Origin: Oenanthe sinensis
Lineage: Eukaryota; Streptophyta; Magnoliopsida; Apiales; Apiaceae
Length of the DNA stretch: 64,000 nucleotides
Assembly: GCA_028671895.1 (NCBI GenBank)
Contig: CM053813.1
Span: 13,020,001-13,084,000, forward strand
Reading direction: 5' to 3'
A program made the translations under genes and the position numbers. The notes beneath the pieces were generated by a model that saw only the letters and a program-made list of their open reading frames with translations, made no database searches and was not told the origin of the DNA. Of the stretch, positions 25,501 through 40,400 are shown in pieces; position 1 is the stretch's first letter, and the number at the start of each line of letters is the position of its first letter.

Positions 25501-27629
25501 GAACATGGAAACAACTTGTTAATACTTGTAGGAGCATTATTGGCTCGTTTAAACATCAAACCAATTCATAACAATTTGAGGCTTCATTCTAACTCGAAAA
25601 CAACTTGTAGTTTCATTCTTCTCTCGTTTGAACATGGAAACAACTTCTAAACACTTGTAGGAGCATTATTGGCTCGTTTAAACATAAAAACAATTCGAAA
25701 CAATTTGAGACTTCATTCTTGACTCGTTCGAACTTGGAAACAACTTGTAGCTTCATTCCTGACTCGTTTGAACATGGAAACAACTTGTTAACACTTGTAG
25801 GAGCATTATTGGCTCGTTTAAACATCAAAACAATTCATAACAATTTGAGACTTCATTCTTGACTCGTTCGTACTCGAAAACAACTTGTAGTTTCATTCTT
25901 CTCTCGTTCGAACATGGAAACAACTTGTAAACACTTGTAGGAGCATTATTAGCTCGTTTAAACATGAAAACAATTCGTAACAATTTGAGACTTCATTCTT
26001 GACTCGTTCGAACTGGGAAACAACTTGTAACTTCATTCTTGACTCGTTTGAAGAAGGAAACAACTTGTAAATTCTTATAGGAACATTATTGGTTCGTTTA
26101 AATATGAAAACAATTCATAACAATTGGAGGCTTCATTCTTGTCTAGTTTGAATTTGGAAACAACTTGTAGCTTCATTATTGACTCGTTTGAACATGTAAA
26201 CAACTTGTAAACACTTGTAGGGGCATTATTGGCTTGTTTAAACATCAAACCAATTCATAACAATTTGAGGCTTCATTCTTGACTCGTTCGAACTCGAAAA
26301 CAACATGTAGTTTCGTTCTTCTCTCGTTTGAACATGGAAACAACTTGTAAACACTTGTAGGAGCATTATTGGCTCGTTTAAACAAAAAAACAATTCGTAA
26401 CAATTTGACACTTCATTATTGACTCGTTCGAACTTGGAAACAACTTGTAGATTCATTCTTTACTCATTTGAATATGGAAACAACTTGTTAACACTTGTAG
26501 GAGCATTATTGGCTCGTTTAAACATAAAAACAATTCATAACAATTTGAGACTTCATTCTTGACTCGTTCGAACTCGAAAACAACTTGTAGTTTCATTCTT
26601 CTCTCGTTCGAACATGGAAACAACTAGTAAACACTTGTAGGAGCATTATTGGCTCGTTTAAACATAAAACAATTCGTAACAATTTGAGACTTCATTCTTG
26701 ACTCGTTCGAACTTGGAAACAACTTGTAGCTTCATTCTTGACTCGTATGAACATGGAAATAACTTGTAAACACTTGTAGGAGCATTATTGGCTCGTTTAA
26801 ACATAAAAAAAATTCATAACAATTTAAGACTTCATTCTTGACTCGTTCTAACATTGAAACAACTTTTAGCTTCATTCTTGACTCGTTAGAACATGGAAAC
26901 AACTTGTAAACTGTTGTATGAACATTGTTGGCTCGTTTAAACATCAAAGCAATTCATAACAATCTGAGGCATCATTCTTGACTCGTTCGAAGTTAGAAAT
27001 AATTTGTAACATCATTCTTGACTCGTTTGAACATGGAAACAACTTGTATACACTTGTAGGAGAATTATTGGCTCGTTTAAACATAAAAACAATTCGTAAC
27101 AATTTAAGACTACATTCTTGACTCGTTCTAACATGGAAACAAGTTTAGCTTCATTCTTTACTCGTTTGAACATAGAAACAACTTGTAAACTCTTGTAGGT
27201 ACATTGTTGGCTCGTTTAAACATCAAAACAATTCATAACAATTTGAGGCTTCATTCTTGACACGTTCGAACTCAGAAACAACTCGTAGCTTCATTCTTGA
27301 CTAGTTTAATCATCGAAACGACTTCTGAAACAATTCAGCTTGTAGCTTCATTCTTGTGTCATTTGAACATGGAAATAACTTGTAAACAATGGTAGGAGCA
27401 TTATTGGCTCGTTTAAACATCAAAACAATTTATAACAATTTGAGGCTTCATTCTTGACTCGTTTGAAGTCAGAAACAACTTGTAGCTTCATTCTTGACTC
27501 GTTTATACAAGAAAACAACTTTTAAACACTTGTAGGAGCATTTTTGGCTCGTTTAAACATTAAAATAATTCATAATAATTTGAGACTTCATTCTTGAGTC
27601 GTTCGAACTCGAAAACAATTTGTAGCTTT

Positions 27630-30600
27630 ATTCTTGTGTCATTTGAACTTGGAAACAACTTGTAAACAATTGTAGGAGCATTATTGGCTTGTTTAAACAT
27701 AAAAACAATTTGTAACAATTTGCGACTTCATTCTTGACTCGTTCGAACACGAAAACAACTTGAAACTTCATTCTTGACTTGTTTGAACATGGAAACAACT
27801 TGTAAATTCTTATAAGAACATTATTGGTTCGTTTAAATATGAAAACAATTCCTAATAATTTTTGGCTTCATTCTTGACTAGTTCGAACTCGGAAACAACT
27901 TGTAGTTTCATTATTGACTCGTTTGAACATGGAAACAACTTCTAAACACTTGTAGGAGCATTATTGGCTCATTAAAACATCAAAACAATTCATAACAATT
28001 TGAGTCTTCATTCTTGACTCGTTCGAACTCGAAAACAACTTGTAACTTCATTCTTCTCTCGTTTGAACATGGAAACAACTTGTATACACTTGTAGGAGAA
28101 TTATTGGCTCGTTTAAACATATAACAATTCGTAACAATTAGAGACTTCATTCTTGACTCGTTCAAACTTTGAAACAACTTGTAGCTTCATTCTTGGCTCG
28201 TTTGAACATGGAAACAACTTATAAACACTTGTAGGAGCATTATTGGCTCGTTTAAACATAAAAACAATTCATAACAATTTAAGACTTCATTCTTGACTCG
28301 TTGTAACATGGAAACAAGTTTAGCTTCATTCTTTACTCGTTTGAACATAGAAACAACTTGTAAACTCTTGTAGGAACATTGTTGGCTCGTTTAAACATCA
28401 AAACAATTCATAACAATTTGAGGCTTCATTCTTGACACGTTCGAACTCAGAAACAACTTGTAGCTTCATTCTTGACTAGTTTAATCATGGAAACAACTTC
28501 TGAAACAATTCAGCTTGTAGCTTCATTCTTGTGTCATTTGAACATAGAAACAACTTGTAAACAATGTTAGGAGCATTATTGGCTTGTTTAAACATAAAAA
28601 CAATTTGTAACAATTTGAGACATCATTCTTGACTAGTACGAACTCGGAAACAACTTGTAGCTTCATTATTGACTCGTTTGAACATGGAAACAACTTCTAA
28701 ACACTTGTAGGAGCATTATTGGCTCGTTTAAACATCAAAATAATTCATACCAATTTGAGACTTTATTCTTGAGTCGTTCGAATTCGAAAACAACTTGTAG
28801 CTTCATTCTTGTCTCGTTTGAACATGGAAACAACTTGTATAGACTTGTAGGAGAATTATTGGCTCGTTTAAACATAAAAACAATTCGTAACAATTTGAGA
28901 CTTCATTCTCGATTCGTTCGAACTTTGAAACATTTTGTAGCTTCATTCTTGGCTCGTTTGGACATGGAAACAACTTGTAAACTCTTGTAGGAACATTATT
29001 GGCTCGTTTAAACATAAAAACAATTCGTAACAATTTGAGACTTCATTTTTGACTTGTTCGAACTGGGAAACAACTTTTAGCTTCATTCTTGACTCGTTAG
29101 AACATGGAAACAACTTGTAAACTGTTGTATGAACATTGCTGGCTCTTTTAAACATCAAAACAATTCATAACAATTTGAGGCTTCATTCTTGACTCGTTTG
29201 AAGTCAGAAACAACTTGTAGCTTCATTCTTGACTCGTTTATACAAGAAAACAACTTCTAAACACTTGTAGGAGCATTTTTGGCTCGTTTAAACATCAAAA
29301 TAATTCATAACATTTTGAGACTTCATTCTTGAGTCGTTCGAACTCGAAAACAATTTGTAGCTTTATTCTTGTGTCATTTGAACATGAAAACAATTTGTAA
29401 ACAATTGTAGGAGCATTATTGGCTCGTTTAAACATAAAAACAATTTGTAACAATTTGAGACTTCATTCTTGACTCGTTCGAACACGAAAACAACTTGTAA
29501 CTTCATTCTTGACTCGTTTGAACATGGAAACAACTTGTAAATTCTTATAGGAACATTATTGGTTCGTTTAAATATGAAAACAATTCCTAATAATTTTTGG
29601 CTTCATTCTTGACTAGTTCGAACTCGGAAACAACTTGTAGTTTCATTATTGACTCGTTTGAACATGGAAACAACTTCTAAACACTTGTAGGAGCATTATT
29701 GGCTCATTAAAACATCAAAACAATTCATAACAATTGGAGGCTTCATTCTTGACTCGTTCGAACTCGAAAACAACTTGTAGCTTCATTCTTCTCTCGTTTG
29801 AACATGGAAACAACTTGTATACACTTGTAGGAGAATTATTGGCTCGTTTAAACATATAACAATTCGTAACAATTTGAGACTTTATTCTTGAGTCGTTCGA
29901 ATTCGAAAACAACTTGTAGCTTCATTCTTTACTCGTTTGAACATAGAAACAACTTGTAAACTCTTGTAGGAACATTGTTGGCTCGTTTAAACATCAAAAC
30001 AATTCATAACAATTTGAGGCTTCATTCTTGACACGTTCGAACTCAGAAACAACTTGTAGCTTCATTCTTGACTAGTTTAATCATGGAAAAAACTTCTGAA
30101 ACAATTCAGCTTGTAGCTTCATTCTTGTGTCATTTGAACTTGGAAACAACTTGTAAAGAATGGTAGGAGCATTATTGGCTTGTTTAAACATAAAAACAAT
30201 TTGTAACAATTTGAGACTTCATTCTTGACTAGTTCGAACTCGGAAACAACTTGTAGCTTCATTCTTGACTAGTTTGAGTATAGAAACAACATGTAAACAC
30301 TTGTAGGAGCATTATTGGCTCGTTTAAACATCAAAATAATTCATAACAATTTGAGACTTTATTCTTGAGTCGTTCGAATTCGAAAACAACTTGTAGCTTC
30401 ATTCCTATCTCGTTTGAACATGGAAACAACTTGTATACACTTGTAGGAGAATTATTGGCTCGTTTAACCATAAAAACAATTCGTAACAATTTGAGACTTC
30501 ATTCTCGACTCGTTCGAACTTTGAAACAATTTGTAGCTTCATTCTTGGCTCGTTTGAACATGGAAACAACTTGTAAACTCTTGTAGGAACATTATTGGCT

Positions 30601-32530
30601 CGTTTAAACATAAAAACACTTCGTAACAATTTGAGACTTCATTTTTGACTTGTTCGAACTGGGAAACAACTTTTAGCTTCATTCTTGACTCGTTTGAACA
30701 AGAAAACAACTTGTAAACACTTGTAGGAGCATTTTTGGCTCGTTTAAACATCAAAATAATTCATAACAATTTGAGACTTCATTTTTGAGTCGTTCGAACT
30801 CGAAAACAACTTGTAGCTTTATTCTTGTGTCATTTGAACATGGAAACAACTTGTAAACAATTGTAGGAGCATTATTGGCTCGTTTAAACATAAAAACAAT
30901 TTGTAACAATTTGAGACTTCATTCTTGACTCGTTCGAACTTGGAAACAACTTGTAACTTCATTCTTGACTCGTTTGAATTTGGAAACAACTTGTAAATTA
31001 TTATAGGAACATTATTGGTTCGTTTTAAAATGAAAACAATTCATAAAAATTTGAGGCTTCATTCTTGACTAGTTCGAACTCGGAAACAACATGTACTTCA
31101 TTATTGACTCGTTAGAACATGGAAACAACTTCTAAACACTTGTAGGAGCATTATTGGCTCGTTTAAACATCAAAATAATTCATAACAATTTAAGACTTTA
31201 TTCTTGAGTAATTCGAATTCGAAAAAACCTTGCAGCTTCATTCTTGTCTCGTTTGAACATGGAAACAACTTTTATATACTTGTAGGAGAATTATTGGCTC
31301 GTTTAAACATAAAAATAATTCGTAACAATTTGAGACTTCATTCTTGACTCGTTCGAACTTTGAAACAACTTTTAGCTTCATTCTTGACTAGTTTAATCAT
31401 GGAAACAACTTCTGAAACAATTCAGCTTGTAGCTTCATTCTTGTGTCATTTGAACATGGAAACAACTTGTAAACAATTGTAGGAGCATTATTGGCTCATT
31501 TAAACATAAAAACAATTTGTAACAATTTGAGACTTCATTCTTGACTCGTTCGAACTTGGAAACAACTTGTAACTTCAATCTTGACTCGTTTGAATATGGA
31601 AACAACTTGTAAATTATTATAGGAACATTATTGGTTCGTTTAAATAGGAAAACAATTCATAAAAATTAGAGGCTTCATTCTTGACTAGTTCGAACTCGGA
31701 AACAACTTGTAGCTTCATTATTGACTCGTTTGAACATGGAAACAACTTCTAAACACATGTAGGAGCATTATTGGCTCGTTTAAACATCAAAATAATTCAT
31801 AACAATTTGAGAATTTATTCTTGAGTCGTTCGAATTCGAAAAAACCTTGCAGCTTCATTCTTGTCTCGTTTGAACATGGAAACAACTTGTATACACTTGT
31901 AGGAGAATTATTGGCTCGTTTAAACATAAAAACAATTCGTATCAATTTGAGACTTCATTGTTGACTTGTTCGAACTTTGAAACAACTTGTAGCTTCATTC
32001 TTGACTAGTTTAATCATGGAAAAAACTTCTGAAACAATTCAGCTTGTAGCTTCATTCTTGTGTCATTTGAACATGGAAACAACTTGTAAACAATTGTAGG
32101 AGCATTATTGGCTTGTTTAAACATAAAAACAATTTGTAACAATTTGAGACTTCATTCTTGACTAGTTCGAACTCGGAAACAACTTGTAGCTCCATTATTG
32201 ACACGTTTGAACATGGAAACAACTTCTAAACACCTGTAGGAGCATTATTAGCTCGTTTAAACATCAAAATAATTCCTAACAATTTGAGACTTTATTCTTG
32301 AGTCGTTCGAATTCGAAAACAACTTGTAGCTTCATTCATGTCTCGTTTGAACATGGAAACAACTTGTATACACTTGTAGGAGAATTATTGGCTCGTTTAA
32401 AAATAAAAACAATTCGTAACAATTTGAGACTTCATTGTTGACTTGTTCGAACTTTGAAACAACTTGTAGCTTCATTCTTGACTAGTTTAATCATGGAAAA
32501 AACTTCTGAAACAATTCAGCTTGTAGCTTC
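27630..32530. repeat. 4.90-kb higher-order duplication, copy 1
   Basis: Matches 32531-37430 with a constant offset of 4,901 up to about 29.9 kb (27980/32881, 28769/33670, 28943/33844) and 4,900 thereafter (30365/35265, 30539/35439). The length is 35 x 140 bp. The breakpoint lies in attcttgtgtcatttgaac. Differences seen by eye are few, for example tatagactt at 28838 against tatacactt at 33739. Confidence 0.9.
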
Positions 32531-35500
32531 ATTCTTGTGTCATTTGAACTTGGAAACAACTTGTAAACAATTGTAGGAGCATTATTGGCTTGTTTAAACA
32601 TAAAAACAATTTGTAACAATTTGCGACTTCATTCTTGACTCGTTCGAACACGAAAACAACTTGAAACTTCATTCTTGACTTGTTTGAACATGGAAACAAC
32701 TTGTAAATTCTTATAAGAACATTATTGGTTCGTTTAAATATGAAAACAATTCCTAATAATTTTTGGCTTCATTCTTGACTAGTTCGAACTCGGAAACAAC
32801 TTGTAGTTTCATTATTGACTCGTTTGAACATGGAAACAACTTCTAAACACTTGTAGGAGCATTATTGGCTCATTAAAACATCAAAACAATTCATAACAAT
32901 TTGAGTCTTCATTCTTGACTCGTTCGAACTCGAAAACAACTTGTAACTTCATTCTTCTCTCGTTTGAACATGGAAACAACTTGTATACACTTGTAGGAGA
33001 ATTATTGGCTCGTTTAAACATATAACAATTCGTAACAATTAGAGACTTCATTCTTGACTCGTTCAAACTTTGAAACAACTTGTAGCTTCATTCTTGGCTC
33101 GTTTGAACATGGAAACAACTTATAAACACTTGTAGGAGCATTATTGGCTCGTTTAAACATAAAAACAATTCATAACAATTTAAGACTTCATTCTTGACTC
33201 GTTGTAACATGGAAACAAGTTTAGCTTCATTCTTTACTCGTTTGAACATAGAAACAACTTGTAAACTCTTGTAGGAACATTGTTGGCTCGTTTAAACATC
33301 AAAACAATTCATAACAATTTGAGGCTTCATTCTTGACACGTTCGAACTCAGAAACAACTTGTAGCTTCATTCTTGACTAGTTTAATCATGGAAACAACTT
33401 CTGAAACAATTCAGCTTGTAGCTTCATTCTTGTGTCATTTGAACATAGAAACAACTTGTAAACAATGTTAGGAGCATTATTGGCTTGTTTAAACATAAAA
33501 ACAATTTGTAACAATTTGAGACATCATTCTTGACTAGTACGAACTCGGAAACAACTTGTAGCTTCATTATTGACTCGTTTGAACATGGAAACAACTTCTA
33601 AACACTTGTAGGAGCATTATTGGCTCGTTTAAACATCAAAATAATTCATACCAATTTGAGACTTTATTCTTGAGTCGTTCGAATTCGAAAACAACTTGTA
33701 GCTTCATTCTTGTCTCGTTTGAACATGGAAACAACTTGTATACACTTGTAGGAGAATTATTGGCTCGTTTAAACATAAAAACAATTCGTAACAATTTGAG
33801 ACTTCATTCTCGATTCGTTCGAACTTTGAAACATTTTGTAGCTTCATTCTTGGCTCGTTTGGACATGGAAACAACTTGTAAACTCTTGTAGGAACATTAT
33901 TGGCTCGTTTAAACATAAAAACAATTCGTAACAATTTGAGACTTCATTTTTGACTTGTTCGAACTGGGAAACAACTTTTAGCTTCATTCTTGACTCGTTA
34001 GAACATGGAAACAACTTGTAAACTGTTGTATGAACATTGCTGGCTCTTTTAAACATCAAAACAATTCATAACAATTTGAGGCTTCATTCTTGACTCGTTT
34101 GAAGTCAGAAACAACTTGTAGCTTCATTCTTGACTCGTTTATACAAGAAAACAACTTCTAAACACTTGTAGGAGCATTTTTGGCTCGTTTAAACATCAAA
34201 ATAATTCATAACATTTTGAGACTTCATTCTTGAGTCGTTCGAACTCGAAAACAATTTGTAGCTTTATTCTTGTGTCATTTGAACATGAAAACAATTTGTA
34301 AACAATTGTAGGAGCATTATTGGCTCGTTTAAACATAAAAACAATTTGTAACAATTTGAGACTTCATTCTTGACTCGTTCGAACACGAAAACAACTTGTA
34401 ACTTCATTCTTGACTCGTTTGAACATGGAAACAACTTGTAAATTCTTATAGGAACATTATTGGTTCGTTTAAATATGAAAACAATTCCTAATAATTTTTG
34501 GCTTCATTCTTGACTAGTTCGAACTCGGAAACAACTTGTAGTTTCATTATTGACTCGTTTGAACATGGAAACAACTTCTAAACACTTGTAGGAGCATTAT
34601 TGGCTCATTAAAACATCAAAACAATTCATAACAATTGGAGGCTTCATTCTTGACTCGTTCGAACTCGAAAACAACTTGTAGCTTCATTCTTCTCTCGTTT
34701 GAACATGGAAACAACTTGTATACACTTGTAGGAGAATTATTGGCTCGTTTAAACATATAACAATTCGTAACAATTTGAGACTTCATTCTTGACTCGTTCG
34801 AACTTTGAAACAAGTTTAGCTTCATTCTTTACTCGTTTGAACATAGAAACAACTTGTAAACTCTTGTAGGAACATTGTTGGCTCGTTTAAACATCAAAAC
34901 AATTCATAACAATTTGAGGCTTCATTCTTGACACGTTCGAACTCAGAAACAACTTGTAGCTTCATTCTTGACTAGTTTAATCATGGAAACAACTTCTGAA
35001 ACAATTCAGCTTGTAGCTTCATTCTTGTGTCATTTGAACATGGAAACAACTTGTAAAGAATGGTAGGAGCATTATTGGCTTGTTTAAACATAAAAACAAT
35101 TTGTAACAATTTGAGACTTCATTCTTGACTAGTTCGAACTCGGAAACAACTTGTAGCTTCATTCTTGACTAGTTTGAGTATAGAAACAACATGTAAACAC
35201 TTGTAGGAGCATTATTGGCTCGTTTAAACATCAAAATAATTCATAACAATTTGAGACTTTATTCTTGAGTCGTTCGAATTCGAAAACAACTTGTAGCTTC
35301 ATTCCTATCTCGTTTGAACATGGAAACAACTTGTATACACTTGTAGGAGAATTATTGGCTCGTTTAACCATAAAAACAATTCGTAACAATTTGAGACTTC
35401 ATTCTCGACTCGTTCGAACTTTGAAACAATTTGTAGCTTCATTCTTGGCTCGTTTGAACATGGAAACAACTTGTAAACTCTTGTAGGAACATTATTGGCT

Positions 35501-37430
35501 CGTTTAAACATAAAAACACTTCGTAACAATTTGAGACTTCATTTTTGACTTGTTCGAACTGGGAAACAACTTTTAGCTTCATTCTTGACTCGTTTGAACA
35601 AGAAAACAACTTGTAAACACTTGTAGGAGCATTTTTGGCTCGTTTAAACATCAAAATAATTCATAACAATTTGAGACTTCATTTTTGAGTCGTTCGAACT
35701 CGAAAACAACTTGTAGCTTTATTCTTGTGTCATTTGAACATGGAAACAACTTGTAAACAATTGTAGGAGCATTATTGGCTCGTTTAAACATAAAAACAAT
35801 TTGTAACAATTTGAGACTTCATTCTTGACTCGTTCGAACTTGGAAACAACTTGTAACTTCATTCTTGACTCGTTTGAATTTGGAAACAACTTGTAAATTA
35901 TTATAGGAACATTATTGGTTCGTTTTAAAATGAAAACAATTCATAAAAATTTGAGGCTTCATTCTTGACTAGTTCGAACTCGGAAACAACATGTACTTCA
36001 TTATTGACTCGTTAGAACATGGAAACAACTTCTAAACACTTGTAGGAGCATTATTGGCTCGTTTAAACATCAAAATAATTCATAACAATTTAAGACTTTA
36101 TTCTTGAGTAATACGAATTCGAAAAAACCTTGCAGCTTCATTCTTGTCTCGTTTGAACATGGAAACAACTTTTATATACTTGTAGGAGAATTATTGGCTC
36201 GTTTAAACATAAAAATAATTCGTAACAATTTGAGACTTCATTCTTGACTCGTTCGAACTTTGAAACAACTTTTAGCTTCATTCTTGACTAGTTTAATCAT
36301 GGAAACAACTTCTGAAACAATTCAGCTTGTAGCTTCATTCTTGTGTCATTTGAACATGGAAACAACTTGTAAACAATTGTAGGAGCATTATTGGCTCATT
36401 TAAACATAAAAACAATTTGTAACAATTTGAGACTTCATTCTTGACTCGTTCGAACTTGGAAACAACTTGTAACTTCAATCTTGACTCGTTTGAATATGGA
36501 AACAACTTGTAAATTATTATAGGAACATTATTGGTTCGTTTAAATAGGAAAACAATTCATAAAAATTAGAGGCTTCATTCTTGACTAGTTCGAACTCGGA
36601 AACAACTTGTAGCTTCATTATTGACTCGTTTGAACATGGAAACAACTTCTAAACACATGTAGGAGCATTATTGGCTCGTTTAAACATCAAAATAATTCAT
36701 AACAATTTGAGAATTTATTCTTGAGTCGTTCGAATTCGAAAAAACCTTGCAGCTTCATTCTTGTCTCGTTTGAACATGGAAACAACTTGTATACACTTGT
36801 AGGAGAATTATTGGCTCGTTTAAACATAAAAACAATTCGTATCAATTTGAGACTTCATTGTTGACTTGTTCGAACTTTGAAACAACTTGTAGCTTCATTC
36901 TTGACTAGTTTAATCATGGAAAAAACTTCTGAAACAATTCAGCTTGTAGCTTCATTCTTGTGTCATTTGAACATGGAAACAACTTGTAAACAATTGTAGG
37001 AGCATTATTGGCTTGTTTAAACATAAAAACAATTTGTAACAATTTGAGACTTCATTCTTGACTAGTTCGAACTCGGAAACAACTTGTAGCTCCATTATTG
37101 ACACGTTTGAACATGGAAACAACTTCTAAACACCTGTAGGAGCATTATTAGCTCGTTTAAACATCAAAATAATTCCTAACAATTTGAGACTTTATTCTTG
37201 AGTCGTTCGAATTCGAAAACAACTTGTAGCTTCATTCATGTCTCGTTTGAACATGGAAACAACTTGTATACACTTGTAGGAGAATTATTGGCTCGTTTAA
37301 AAATAAAAACAATTCGTAACAATTTGAGACTTCATTGTTGACTTGTTCGAACTTTGAAACAACTTGTAGCTTCATTCTTGACTAGTTTAATCATGGAAAA
37401 AACTTCTGAAACAATTCAGCTTGTAGCTTC
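32531..37430. repeat. 4.90-kb higher-order duplication, copy 2
   Basis: Direct tandem partner of 27630-32530, sharing its internal order of variant subunits (at 32.48, 33.39, 34.97, 36.29, 36.90 and 37.38 kb). A short tract near 34779-34830 differs from its counterpart at 29879-29930 while the flanks match. Confidence 0.9.
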
Positions 37431-40400
37431 ATTCTTGTGTCATTTGAACATGGAAACAACTTGTAAACAATTGTAGGAGCATTATTGGCTTGTTTAAACA
37501 TAAAAACAATTTGTAACAATTTGAGACCTCATTCTTGACTCGTTCGAACTTGAAAACAATTTGTAGCTTCATTCTTGTCTCGTTTGAACAGGGAAACAAT
37601 TTGTAAACACTTTTAGGAGCATTATTGGCTCGTTTAAACATCAAAACAATTCATAACAACTTAAGACTTTATTCTTGACTCGTTCTAACATGGAAACAAA
37701 TTTAGCTTCATTCTTTACTCGTTTGAACATGGAAACAACTTGTAAACTCTTGTAGGAACGTTGTTGGCTCGTTTAAACATCAAAACAATTTATAACAATT
37801 TGAGGCTTCATTCTTGACACGTTCGAACTCAGAAACTACTTGTAGCTTCATTCTTGACTAGTTTAATCATGGAAACAACTTCTGAAACAATTCATCTTGT
37901 AGCTTCATTCTTGTGTCATTTGAAGATGGAAACAACTTGTAAACAATTGTTGGAGCATTATTGGCTCGTTTAAACATAAAAACAATTTGTAACAATTTGA
38001 GACTTCATTCTGGACTCGTTCGAACTTGGAAACAGCTTGTAGCTTTATTCTTGTGTCATTTGAACATGGAAACAACTTGTAAACAATTGTAGGAGCATTA
38101 TTGGCTCGTTTAAACATAAAAACAATTTGTAACAATTTGAGACAACTTGTAGCTTCATTATTCACTCGTTTGAAAACAATTCATAACAATTCATTCTTGA
38201 CTAGTTCGAACTTAGAAACAACTTGTAGCTTCATTATTCAGTCGTTTGAACATGGAAACAATTTCTAAACCTTGTAGGACAATTATTGGCTCGTTTAAAC
38301 ATCAAAATAATTCATAACAATTTGAGACTTTATTCTTGAGTTGTTTGAATTCGAAAACAACTTGTAGCTTCATTCTTGTCTCGTTTGAACATGGAAACAA
38401 CTTGTAAACACGTGTAGGAGAATTATTGGCTCGTTTAAACATAAAAACAATTCGTAACAATTTGAGAATTCATTCTTGACTCGTTCAAACTTTGAAACAA
38501 CTTGTAGCTTCAATCTTGGCTCGTTTGAACATGGAAACAGCTTGTAAACTCTTATAGGAACATTATTGGCTCGTTTAAACATAAAAACACTTCGTAACAA
38601 TTTGAGACCTCATTCTTGACTCGTTCGAACTTGGAAACAACTTGTAGCTTCATCTTGACTCGTTTGAACATGGAAACAACTTGTAAATTATTATAGGAAC
38701 ATTATTGGTTCGTTTTAAAATGAAAACAATTCATAAAAATTTGAGGCTTCATTCTTGACTAGTTCGAACTCGGAAACAACATGTACTTCATTATTGACTC
38801 GTTAGAACATGGAAACAACTTCTAAACACTTGTAGGAGCATTATTGGCTCGTTTAAACATCAAAATAATTCATAACAATTTAAGACTTTATTCTTGAGTA
38901 ATTCGAATTCGAAAAAACCTTGCAGCTTCATTCTTGACTTTATTCTTGAGTTGTTTGAATTCGAAAACAACTTGTAGCTTCATTCTTGTCTCGTTTGAAC
39001 ATGGAAACAACTTGTATACACTTGTAGGAGAATTATTGGCTCGTTTAAACATAAAAACAATTCGTAACAATTTGAGACTTCATTGTTGACTTGTTCGAAC
39101 TTTGAAACAACTTGTAGCTTCATTCTTGACTAGTTTAATCATGGAAAAAACTTCTGAAACAATTCAGCTTGTAGCTTCATTCTTGTGTCATTTGAACATG
39201 GAAACAACTTGTAAACAATTGTAGGAGCATTATTGGCTTGTTTAAACATAAAAACAATTTGTAACAATTTGAGACTTCATTCTTGACTAGTTCGAACTCG
39301 GAAACAACTTGTAGCTCCATTATTGACTCGTTTGAACATGGAAACAACTTCTAAACACCTGTAGGAGCATTATTAGCTCGTTTAAACATCAAAATAATTC
39401 CTAACAATTTGAGACTTTATTCTTGAGTCGTTCGAATTTGATAACAACTTGTAGCTTCATTCATGTCTCGTTTGAACATGGAAACAACTTGTATACACTT
39501 GTAGGAGTATTATTGGCTCGTTTAAACATAAAAACAATTCGTAACAATTTGAGACTTCATTGTTGACTTGTTCGAACTTTGAAACAACTTGTAGCTTCAT
39601 TCTTGACTAGTTTAATCATGGAAAAAACTTCTGAAACAATTCAGCTTGTAGCTTCATTCTTGTGTCATTTGAACATGGAAACAACTTGTAAACAATTGTA
39701 GGAGCATTATTGGCTTGTTTAAACATAAAAACAATTTGTAACAATTTGAGACTTCATTCTTGACTAGTTCGAACTCGGAAACAACTTGTAGCTCCATTAT
39801 TGACTCGTTTGAACATGGAAACAACTTCTAAACACCTGTAGGAGCATTATTAGCTCGTTTAAACATCAAAATAATTCCTAACAATTTGAGACTTTATTCT
39901 TGAGTCGTTCGAATTTGAAAACAACTTGTAGCTTCATTCTTCTCTCGTTTGAACATGGAAACAACATGTATACACTTGTAGCAGAATTATTGGCTCGTTT
40001 AAACATAAAAACAATTCCTAACAATTTGAGACTTCATTCTTGACTCGTTTAAACTTTGAAACAACTTGTAGCTTCATTCTTGACTCGTTTGAACATGGAA
40101 ACAACTTGTAAACTCTTGTAAGAACATTATTGGCTCGTTTAAACATCAAAACAATTCATAACAATTTGAGGCTTCATTCTTGACTCGTTCGAACTCGAAA
40201 ACAACTTGTGGCTTCATTCTTGTCTCGTTTGAACATGGAAACAATTTGTAAACACTTGTAGGAGCATTATTGGCTCGTTTAAACATAAAAAGATTTCATA
40301 ACAATTTAAGACTTCATTTTTGACACGTTCTAACACGGAAACAAGTTTAGCTTCATTCTTTACTCGTTTGAACATGGAAACAACTTGTAAACTCTTATAG

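Larger units (their letters stand above)
17697..25625. repeat. 6.70-kb higher-order duplication, copy 2 (contains the LINE)
   Basis: This is the tandem partner of 9441-17696. It has an empty solo-LTR site at 17829-17833 (one cttgt) and the LINE insertion at 18287-19506. Without the LINE and one TSD it is about 6,702 bp. By eye the two copies differ by scattered single-base changes and a few one-base indels only, so the duplication is recent relative to monomer divergence. Confidence 0.9.
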
